Positions 12,701 through 24,843 of a DNA stretch of 64,000 nucleotides are shown here, one piece after another (position 1 is the stretch's first letter; each line of letters opens with the position of its first letter). This DNA is from Glandiceps talaboti (Eukaryota; Hemichordata; Enteropneusta; Spengelidae), in NCBI RefSeq assembly GCF_964340395.1, contig NC_135569.1:5522540-5586539 (forward strand). Reading direction: 5' to 3'. A program made the translations under genes and the position numbers. Below the pieces are notes generated by a model. It was not told where the DNA came from, made no database searches, and saw nothing but the letters and a program-made list of their open reading frames with translations.

Positions 12701-14374
12701 ATGTTTACACTATCTTGACTACAGTGAGATTAGATTTGTATAACAGAGACAACATTGTCGCCCACTTGTGTAATGTACCACCAAGGGACATCAAACAATA
12801 ATAGTTTTAGTTTGTGTCTATCTTTGTAAACCGATAACCTAAATTGCCATACTATTTCTCAACAGAGCCCATGCCCTTTTACAACAGAAATATCAAAGGG
12901 TTGCTGAAAGACTGTGCGTATCATACACATTTTATGTTCCCCAAGAGCAATTTAGAAAGATAAAGAAACAGGCTTCCCACAGACCACTCAATACAAATAT
13001 AAACAATACCATCTCACCCCAACTGATGCACAGAGACACACACAACCTCCTTGAAACAAACAAACAAGCTATTTAATGTCATCACATTGCATGCTCAGAT
13101 TTTGACATATACAAATTAAAACTAGCATGAATTTGAGTCTGCTTGCATGGTTCCCCGTGGTGACATGTGTGTACACATACAGTGCCTGCTTGTCAGCAGG
13201 AAAGTGGTGTTGTTTATATTTGTAATGAGTGGTCTGTGAGAAGCCTGTTTCTTATCTATCTAAATTGTTCTTGGGGAATGTGTATGATACGCAGTCTTTT
13301 GGTGACCCTTCGGTATTTCTGCTGTATGATTGATCTAACTAGAAGCTATACATGTAGCAGGGTGAGTAAACTTACATAGTGATGGATATACTGTAACTCC
13401 ATGGATGGAATGCCGACTGTATACATGAATGGTAATGCATCTGTACCACTACCCAGTATATCAACCCTGTAACAATATTAGTTTGACAGAAAGCACATGA
13501 CTTTAACATTAAATGATACCATGTGTTCATAATGTTATAAGTTACACAGATGAAACTGTGAATATGTGAATGTGGATGAAAAGCCTGGACTCATGTTCAT
13601 AATCAAGGCATTATGACTACAATACATGTATCTATCTCTCAACTGCCTTGAAGGAACATCAATGAAGCTCATGAGCTTATATTATCAATTTGTCATGACA
13701 GTTCAAATGTAACAACAGTGGCTAGCTATTGGTTAACAGTACAGCTATACATTTGTCATCATGATGTAACAACAGTGGCTATTGGTTAAACAGTACAGCC
13801 ACACATTTTTCATCATGATTTAAATGTAACAACAGTGGCTATTGGTTTAACAATACAGTGGCACATTTTTCATCACAAGTTAAATGTAACAACAGTAACT
13901 ATTGGTTAACCAGCAAAGCCACACATTTTTCATCATGATTTAAATGTAACAATAGTAACTATTGGTTAAACAATACAGACACACATTTTTCATCACACAA
14001 CACACAAGATTATCTTAAATATACTGCATACAAGCAAGAGTGACACTCAATAAGCACTTACTTTGGCATTAGTTTCCCATCATATGTCATATTGAATTTC
14101 TCATTCCAGTTTTGGTATACTGTCATTTCTGTATGATGTGGACAATCAACCTAATATAATAATAATTTCACAACTGTAACTAGAGGGCACTGAGCAGTAT
14201 TATCTCTTCCCATACTGAGTAAATCTAACGGAAACCAAAGGATGGCACCCTCAACAGTTGGAGCTCGATGGTGCTAAAGTGAAAATGCCATTGGAAGGGC
14301 GCCCTCAATGGTGGAGCTCAATGGCTGAAGTAAGCAATGCCAAAGCAATATGGCACCCTCAAGGATGAACTTGG

Positions 14375-14409
<35 letters not shown>

Positions 14410-15987
14410 TTATTTATAAAGCGTCAGTATCCACAATAAATGTGATCAAAGACGCTGAAAGCAAATCATACAATACAAATATCAATTAAAAGCAGTTTTA
14501 AAAAGTAAAGTTTTAACATTGGATTTAAAAGCAGATAAGTTAGGTGACTGACGGATGTTGAGTGGGAGATTATTCCAGAGAGTGGGAGCAGCAACACTAA
14601 AAGCACGATCACCATATGTCTTAGTACGTGATCGAATGGGGCAGAGTTTGAACTGATCAGCTGACCTTAAATTACGACGTGGAACATATAATTTGATCAT
14701 GTCAGAAAGATAAATTGGATGCAAGTAATACAAAGGCAATTGTGTCTTCATGGGTTGAACTTGGTGGCTGACTAGGATAATGCCATGACTGTCTCATTAT
14801 AATCTTAATCAAGTGACTCTATACCAAGCAGACTGACATAGTTAGTTCTAATAGTTCAAAACATGCAAATCTTTCAGCTTTCATCAAAACAAAACAAGCT
14901 AACTGACAAGTCAAGTTTCATTTACCTAACAGTATGCATTATAAAAATATAATATGACACTAAATAAATATTATGACACTCAACATTTTAATGCTATGAT
15001 ACTGAACACAGTGGCTGAATCATACATGTAGCAAAAATGATATATTTACATCCACTAGATTAGTCATCATCGCAAACCACGGCCTCTTTTACGGCACCGT
15101 CCAAACCGCACCATGCGAGAATGTAGATTAGTCATCTGAGATGGTTATACAGTATTCTACTTGGACATAATAAGTGTTTGATGATACACAAATACACACA
15201 CACCCTACCAGTTACATACTTTTTGACTTGAAGACACACAGTAACTCATAATCTATACTTCCTTTAGCACATCATTCCTTCACCAAAACTTGATAGCATT
15301 AAAGTTCAAACTGTAAGCTCTACATTCCTAGTATCACCAACCCCTTTCAACATTGTTTGTAAATTCTTGAGTTCTACCTTTCCATCATTTACTATTAATT
15401 TACCTGTTTTGTTGCCTCAAAGATGACCTGTTTCAGAAGTGGACTGCCACTGGCAACAAAAGAGTAGTTTCCCATGACAACCGCATCTAAATTGATGTAG
15501 GCTACAGTTCTTTCACCAAGGATTTTCTCATTTTCCTGAAAATCAAGAGCAAACATGAAAACTATACCATCTATAGAATCTACAGAAACCCATAGGTCAA
15601 TAACTAGAAATCTGCAGGTCAATTTATAGAAACCCACCGGTCAATCAATAGAAACGCACAGTCAAGTCAATCCATAGAAACCACGGATCAATCAAGATGA
15701 AAGCAAAAAGCCAGCTTACCTCCACCCACTCTGTAGATCCAATCATCCCATACTCTTTAGCATCCCAACTCGCAAGAATGATAGTACGTCGTGGTTTCCA
15801 ACCTGTAAGTGTCAAGTTCTTCATTTTAGATAGCACTTTTACAACATTTACTGGTGAAACGTGTGTACTGTTATCACAGTGTGTCATATTAAGAATGGCT
15901 CCATAAATTCAGTGTGTGTGTATGTATGTACAATGTATGTATGTATGTATGTATGTATGTATGTATGTATGTATGTATGTATGTATG

Positions 15988-16020
<33 letters not shown>

Positions 16021-16043
16021 GTGTGTGTGTGTCCTGTCTGTCT

Positions 16044-16102
<59 letters not shown>

Positions 16103-19100
16103 TGTCTGTCTGTCTGTCTGTCCTATCAGCTCTGAAGAAATTATTTTGATAAATAGAGATAATCTATTGCAACATCATTCAATAACATTACTAAGCAATT
16201 TGACATCCCTACAGTAATACCAGTAAGTGGCCTCCCTGGCAAGTGTACACATCATCTCACCTTGTTTCATTAATATTCCAAGTGCTTTGGATATTTCCAT
16301 CAGAATAGCTGTCCCACTTCCAGCATCAATAGCTCCATATGTCCAAGAATCTCTATGATTGCCAACTATCACATAACGATCTGTATGGAAACACAAAAGT
16401 TACCAGTATATGTAAAGGGGAATTCAGGTAGAAAGTTGCTAAACAGATCGGAGAATTTGCCTGGAATTTGATTTTGATGCTACAAATTTCTTTTTTGCCT
16501 GGAAGTAAAAAGTATTCAAATTCAGAAAAAAACTTTGTCATGTGAAAGATTGTTCTTGGTCCTTTTGAAATAACGTGGGAGTGGGGGTGGGGGTTGGGTG
16601 TTAACCATCATGTTTGCAAGGAAATCAACACTCTCATCCTTTTCCAAAAGATTAAAACTATACCAGTACATATTCCATTCAAGGTACAACTGCCGACATC
16701 AGACAATTGACAATAGAACCAGTTTCAAACAGGCAAAGTAAACAACTGAATTAGATTAATAACACTAGGCACAGCATGCTGGAAGTACAGAGACTTGTAT
16801 TACATTCCATCATTTGATAAGAACAGTTTTAATGGCCTCTTTACATAATAGTTCAAGTTAACAGGCAAATTCCAGTTCCCCTGGCATTTCAAGTATACAC
16901 ATAAAATGCCATAAAACTGTTCTTATCAAACCATGGTGTGCTGTACAAGTCTTTGTACTTCCAACATGCTGTGCTAATTGTGTTATTAATCCAATTCATT
17001 TGTTTACTTTCCTTGTTTGTAAGAGTTTCCGTTCGTCAAACGTCTGACATCGGCAATTGTATTTCGCAGCAGTTATTTTGGATTATTTATCAAAAGTGTT
17101 ACCTTTAAGATCATTATGTTCCAATGTACAATATTTTACCCATAACTCCCTCTGATTTGTTCTGACACATATAAGCTTTTCAATTCAGATAAATTTCCAG
17201 TGTACAGGGTTTTGTGAAAACACTTTTGTGTTTTTTAAATTGCACTTTTGTCACTGACGAGTTTCTGAATACCCATTTTAATTGTATTAGATATTCATTT
17301 TTTGTAGGTGATTGAAATTTTTATAAATTTTTCAACAGCCTTTCGTGAAAGGTATGCAGGATGTTTGAAAGGGAATGAGGAAAATACTTGTACCCTTTAT
17401 GATTCCACGATGGAAATATTTTTCTGAACAGGTATAACAAAAAATATTACATGTTGAAACTCTCGAATACAGACTGACTAATCAAAGTTGATGATTACTT
17501 GAAGTTGAAAAGTATTTTATCCAAAGAAATTGTTGCACTTAATTTTTGGTAAAAGAAAATCTTTGGGAGCAATTCCTAGCACAAAAATTAGCAAAAGTAT
17601 GGTATCATTTACCTGGTTCAACAGAACCCTGAATGGTAGCAAGTATATTTGTGATTGGTCTCCTTTCATTGATGTTATTTACCATTACCCGTAATTTCAG
17701 TTCTTGGGACTCATAACCTGGTCCAGTATGATAGGTGCAGCCTGGGTAACCACTTGACCAATCAGGTTCAGGTCCATTCATGGGGCTAGGAAGAAGACAC
17801 GAGACAAAACATGGCATAAACCGAGGAAAGAAAGTGCCATGGACAGAGGCTACTTTCCATCCATGGGGTTAGGAAGAAAATTGATTTAAAAAAAATGTAT
17901 GTCTTTGAATCATATGTCTTCCCACTCTTAGATTTGATCTCTGGCATTAACAAGTGATGGTTAAGAATGCTCCAGTAAGGAATCAAAACAAATAAGTAAC
18001 TAATATGTAGAAAAATCACCCCCCCCCCCCCCCCCCAAAAAAAAAAAAAAAAAAAAAAAAAGAAAAAAAAGAAAAAAAAAAGTACAACTTGGCTTCATAT
18101 TCCCCTTGAAATATAAACACCTAAATCATATCCAAACAGAACTCAGAATGTTTCCTGGTTATTAATATTAATATGTTAATACATTGGATGTGGACAAGCT
18201 TGTCTTCAAAATAAAATGAATAATTTTACCAATTGCAAATACTGTACATTGGAAAAGGTCTCAGTATAGACTAGTTATGAAAGTAGTGAGAATGACGACA
18301 TACATAAACACAAGTATAATGCAATTTCGGTAAGATCATCTATGATCATATATATGATTTTTAATATATTTTATTGTCTATTTATTTCTCTTCACTCTTT
18401 CATTCTATCTTGTATGGCAACCTTAAAACAGCTTCCATAGCTGGTTTGTGTTGAATAACTAACTATGACTTCTGGTATTGGCATTACGTTTACCAAACAC
18501 CAGACATCTAATAACGCACCAAAAGTGTCACCAACTTTACAAAACGCATACTGTATACTGGGAAATTATCGCGCAGTGTTATTTTTGCGCTTTGGGAGAT
18601 CACGGTGATTACGCACAGTTTAATTTTTGCACAAGGCTGTCAGTGTTTTTTTTTTTGTGTGTGAACATAAACAATACGTTGAGCTGAGAACAATGAAATT
18701 TGACACTGGATTGATGGGCAGTATTGCTGTCGGCATCCATCAGTTGCAGTCCTCTATTGTTTGTAACTGCAAATTTAACATACTGTAACACGTTGATTTG
18801 TGACAAATGTAGGTGTTAATTTGTTCAATTATGTAGACAAGTTACCAGATCACACAATATGAAAGTCGGGAATCTCACAGCCCCAAAGCAGGAGTCAACG
18901 TTTATGAATAAAATGGCATGAATAACCAATAAACATGCAAACAATGTGTAAACTGAACCGCGCAGTTTTAATTTCGCGCTCACTATCAAGTGCGAAATTG
19001 CGCGAAATTAAAAATGAGCGAATAATTACCCTGTGTACAGTATATACTATTGCATGAAAATATGGGCTTGTCCACATGTCAGACAACTTGTATGTAAACA

Positions 19101-22100
19101 TGATATCCACATACAATGTAATTCTGAAATTCATAAACTCATGAGAACGTCACCTAAGATTGAAAAAAACGTAACGTGTGTGTTAACCTCAATTACATGC
19201 GAGTATGGTAGTACATGTATATGGTTTGCAAGTCACCTGTGATTTCATAGCATTTTACCTGTGTTATTCAAGTGTTCTTGCGACCTTGTTTGGCTTCCTG
19301 TGAGAATGGTAGTTTATGTCTTGCATATCACCTGTGATTTCATAGCATTTTACCTGTGTTATTCGAGTGCCCTTGTGACCTTGTTTGGCTCTAATATTGT
19401 ACACAAACATCAAAACATCCTACACACAATTTATTCAATAATTGTAATACTTACTACTTTCCACATAAGAGTTTATGTGCATCTTCATAACTAATAACCT
19501 GTACAGGAATTGTAGGTAAATGGGCGTCACCTTTATCTCTCAAATAATAACTACCATCTACAACAGAACAAATAAAAGAATGATTATTATGTCTTGGTGA
19601 AGGACAACAACTTCTAATATGTAGTTGCCACATCAAACTTAAGCTCCCAGATCCTTCCGTTCGCCAAGCAAAGTTACTGGGGTCCAAAACTTTAGTAAAT
19701 TGTGCATCACAAACTATGATTGTTATTTCAATTGAAAGAATCCTTCCCCTTCCCTCAAAGTTACTGGGTCTGAAACCCTATCAAATTGTTATCTCCTTTA
19801 ACCCCCTCCCCTCACTCCATCCAAATTATCTGGGTTATTGCACAGTTACTCAAGGTCTATCAAACAAATATCACCACTTCAAAATTCTTTATATCCATTG
19901 TATCTACAGAACAAGGCCTGCTTCTAGGTCCTCCTCCTTCCTTTCAATCAATCAATTAATCAAAAGAATTTGCATAGCACAAAAATCCAATACGACGTAA
20001 TGTCCTTTAACAAAGTTATTAGGGTCTAAAACCTTAGCAAAATGAGCACCACAAACTGTGGTTGTTATTTCATTTGGAAGAACCTCTCCCTTTCCCTCAC
20101 AGTTACTAGCCTGACAAACTTTTGTTATTTCCATGAATCTGAGTTATCTGGGGTATAGTAAAGTTATTCGGGGGTGTAGCAAACATAGTTTACAACTTCA
20201 AAACCCTTTGCAAAGTTATTGGGGTCCCAAACCCAATCAAATTCTGCACCACAATCTGTGACTGTTATTTCAATTTAATGAACTCTTCCTCCTTCCCTAA
20301 AAGTCACCGGGTTTCAAACCCTCACAAACTGTTGTTGGCATTTCTTAAGATCCCTCACCCCCTCTCGATCTCTGAAGTTATCTGGGGCCTGCTAGCAAAC
20401 ATAGGTTACAACTTCAAATATTTCCATACCTATAGACGGAAGTCCTGGTGTAAGTGGATCACCATTATCAAGGTACACTGTTCCTCTTTCTGTTCCATTG
20501 GGAGGTAACCACCAGGTATTCGGAAACACATTTACAGGCAATGTGCCTTCCTTGGCATAGTCTCTACTCTCAGGAAAGAGTATAACAGCTTTTGCACCAG
20601 CTTCTTCTGCATTTTTCACCTAGAAATAAGAAACACCTGATGATTGAAACTTTTGTAACATTAGTTTATTTTCTTAGGTGGAGTGGGGGTGGACAACAAC
20701 ATTATTAATGACTGTGTGGCTGGCTGGCTTTGTTTGAATTTGAAATTTTATCTCAGCTCCTCACTGAGCTAGCTGTGAGTAGAGATTCAAAGCCATGGAT
20801 AGTATCTAGACTATCAAATACTAGACTCTCTCTCACAGTCTTCAGAACATCACTAACACTGAGAACGGGGCTGTTTTTGTATGTACTGATATCTATGCAT
20901 ACTTCTAATTTTGTAGTACTGTTTGCCCTCATCCACTACATAGGACTAACAATTCGAGCGACGTGTTATTGTGACCCACTGTGTTATTGAGACGTTTCTG
21001 ACGTCGCAATAAGACATCACCAAATGATTAGTACAGTACAGTGATATTAGAAGTATGCAGTTGTGTGACATTGTGTGGTTGCCCCCAATACATCTATTCT
21101 ACAAACATTGACTGAGAAATTCACTGTTACATAAACCTGTCTACATTCTGAGTGGAAAGAAATTCATGACTCAGCTTACCATGTTTGCTTTGTGTATCTG
21201 TCCATATCTCATAATCACAATGTTATCCTTTGGAGCATCTGGTATTCGTTGTAATAAGTCACTAAAGTCTTTCTTTGTTCCATAATTTACAAATACTGGT
21301 TTGCCCTACATGAATGATAAAAACACCATTCTAAAGTAAATCTTGGAAAAGGCTTGGGTAATTTATTTATACCACACTCAAAGCCAAGTTATTGTCTTTG
21401 AACAGAAAATATGGAATATATGCTTGAGGAGCTACATTTATTATATTATTCACTAAATAGTCTTCATTCAGATGGAAAATACTTATGAGTGACCTAAGGG
21501 GTTGTAACTACTAATCCAGTGACTCGTAGTGACAAGGGCCCCTTGGGTCACTCGTATTTTCCTTGGTTGAACGAAGAAAAACATCTGGGAATAATATCTT
21601 ATTGTCAGTCATATGGCCACTTTAGGCTAATGAACATTTTTGGTCATTCACAGATACTTTGATATTAAAGTTTGGTGTTATAATTATTTACCTCTACAAT
21701 ACATTCTTCGCTATCTTGTCTGCAACTACTGTATGCAATGAATGGTTGCAGAATGTGTGGATCCTTTGTATCTCGTGGTGTTATAGATATTACTTCTGCT
21801 CTGTTTTCATCAAACACTGATATTTTGTTTTCTGCTTCACTGTAGAAAGTAAACAAGAATAGATTGTGTTGTTACAATTGTGACCAAGTAAACTAAGCCA
21901 TATAGTTGGGTACCTGGGAGGATAGATGTTGCAAAGTGAATGCTTTGATCCTAAGCATTTTCCATTAGGGTGATCCTATTTTTTCCTGTTTCTCAATACA
22001 TTGCCAACCAAAATTTCCAAGCTCCGACATCAATTTTTTGTTGTTGAATTTTCGCCATTACTATATTTTACGGAACAACGCCCTCTCTGGCAAGAATAAA

Positions 22101-23516
22101 CAAGTGTATGGACTGTAGGTGTCATCTACAGTCATGACGGTGGCGTGCCAGTTGTTCATGAACAGAACATTTCTTTCATTATGGAAATTATTAAAGCAGG
22201 GTTTCAGAGAAGCAATTATGGCCTTGTGTTTTTTTTTAAATTAATAGACTATCCAATAAAAAGATGGAGAGGAAGAAAAGGAAAGGCAGAGAAACATGAA
22301 GAAGATGATTTTTTTAACATAACTTGACTGACCGATCCATACATGTAATTGCTATCAAAAAGTAATGACAAACAAAAAAAGATGGACTCACCCTATTTAC
22401 AAGGAAGTCAACACTATTCATTCCAGAGCTTGAAATTAACTTTTTTCTTTGGTAGCCCAAATGGGCTACTAATTTCAGAAATTGGTAGCCTAAGGATTGT
22501 AACCTGTAGTCAAATATTCCTCAACTGAAAACAGATTTCCTCTAATGGAAAAATATGTGTTATTAAAATACTTTCATGTCCATAAATTTTCCATCTTCAC
22601 ATAATCAGTGGTAGCCCGAGTGGGCTACCAGCTGCAAATTATGGTGGCTCCATGACAAGAATTGGTAGTCTGTAGGCATGGGACTATGGTAGCCCCATGA
22701 CAAGAATTGGTAGTCTGTAGGCATGGGACTATGGTAGCCCCATGACAAGAATTGGTAGTCTGTAGGCATGGGACTATGGTAGCCCCATGACAAGAATTGG
22801 TAGTCTGTGGGCATGGGACTATGGTAGTCCCATGACAAGAATTATGGTAGCCCCATGACAAGAATTGGTAGTCTGTGGGCATGGGACTATGGTAGCCCCA
22901 TGACAAGAATTGGTAGTCTGTGGGCATGGGACTATGGTAGCCCCATGACAAGAATTGGTAGTCTGTGGGCATGGGACTATGGTAGGCCCATGACAAGAAT
23001 TGGTAGTCTGTGGGCATGGGACTATGGTAGCCCATGACAAGAATTGGTAGTCTGTGGGCATGGGACTATGGTAGCCCCATGACAAGAATTGGTAGTCTGT
23101 GGACATGGACTATGGTAGCCACATGACAAGAATTGGTAGTCTGTGGACATGGGACTATGGTAGCCCATGACAAGAATTGGTAGTCTGTGGGCATGGGACT
23201 ATGGTAGCCCCATGACAAGAATTGGTAGTCTGTGGGCATGGGACTATGGTAGTCCCATGACAAGAATTGGTAGTCTGTGGGCATGGGACTATGGTAGCCC
23301 CATGACAAGAATTGGTAGTCTGTGGGCATGGGACTATGGTAGCCCCATTACAAGAATTGTAGGCATGGGACTACTGTTAATTCCGAGCCCTGCATTGTAC
23401 AGTTGTATTTATAAAGTTGTTATCAATACTCGTCTTTTAGTAGTGTATGTATTTTCATTTTTTCTTAGTGCTGCTCCTAACAATCTTAGTGAGCCCCTGA
23501 TACAAAAGGGGTGCAA

Positions 23517-23579
<63 letters not shown>

Positions 23580-24812
23580 ATACCTGTTTGGGTTGGACAG
23601 TAGGACTTGGTATGTCCTTTTCTTCACTATAAATCCATTGTTTTCCCAGGCATGTGAAATGTACTTAATTCTATCTGCATCCCCAACACTTCCAGTTGGA
23701 TGAGATGAATTGGAAAAATACCTACAAAACAACATTTTACCATATTTCAAACTGCACTAGCTGTAACTAGAGTATTATTTTTTTCAATCAGACAATCAAT
23801 ATATTCATTGAAAATTGTTAAAATGCCGCATTAATAATTAATACTAGACATTATGACATATTAAAGTGGCCATATGGATGAGAGATGAGAACTGGCTATT
23901 TATTTCAGAATTTTAATTTATAAAACTTTAATATGATAATGATTTCTACTGAAATAACATATACCAAGTCCTCGTTTTTAACTCAATAATTTAATTGCAA
24001 AACTTTTTTTTTTTTTTAAAAGTGTAGAATGTTTGATATTGTATGTGCAATTACAAACTTTTCACACTTTTTCACACCTTTTTTTCTCTCTTCAATTTAT
24101 TGAGTTACAAACAAGGACTTGGTATATGTTATTTCACATTCGATAATCTTTTTTCAAGTAGAAAAACATACTTAAATTATTTATCAATTAAAAATCCAAA
24201 ATAAATACCCAATTCTCATTTATATATCCACTTTAAGGAGGGGTTGATTGTATCCAGATGTAGTACAGCAACATGTTGAAATCAAGATTGCATCAGGGCA
24301 TTGAATTTCGTTGAATTTATTTGACCATATAATTTAAACAGGTTCAGGGTGCACAATATTATTATTAACTTAAGTCATTATCTAACAAAATAGATTCAAA
24401 CAACATTCCAGTTGCAGCCAGTGCAGCTTTCAGTAAGACCTTCTAGAAGAATGATGAGCCCAGAATCAATGTCACTTATGTGTGAACATCTGGCACAGAT
24501 AAAAAACAAGCAATATGATTTGTAACATATATACATGTATGTATGTATGTATGTATGTATGTATGTATGTATGTATGTATGTATGTATGTATGTATGTAT
24601 GTATGTATGTATGTATGTATGTATGTATGTATGTATGTATGTATGTATGTATGTATGTATGCATGCATGCATGCATGCATGCATGCATGTATGTATGTAT
24701 GTGTGTATGTATGTATGTATGTATGTGTGTGTGTGTGTATGTATGTATGTACGTACGTACGTACGTACATATGTATGTATGTATGTATGTACGTACGTAC
24801 GTACATACGTAC

Positions 24813-24843
<31 letters not shown>

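Noticed and set aside
12346-13995. Regular repeats that could suggest a CRISPR array
   Set aside because: Units are contiguous tandem copies without unique spacers, in a eukaryotic intron.
19454-20134. Extra minus-strand peptide segments (LDPSNF and LDPNNF) as possible additional M28B exons
   Set aside because: They fall in diverged intronic repeats, match nothing in the protein family, and the flanking exons already join in phase.
22605-23523. Met/Pro/Tyr-rich repeated open frames on both strands
   Set aside because: 45-base minisatellite whose unit length is a multiple of three; it lies in an intron with no splice support.
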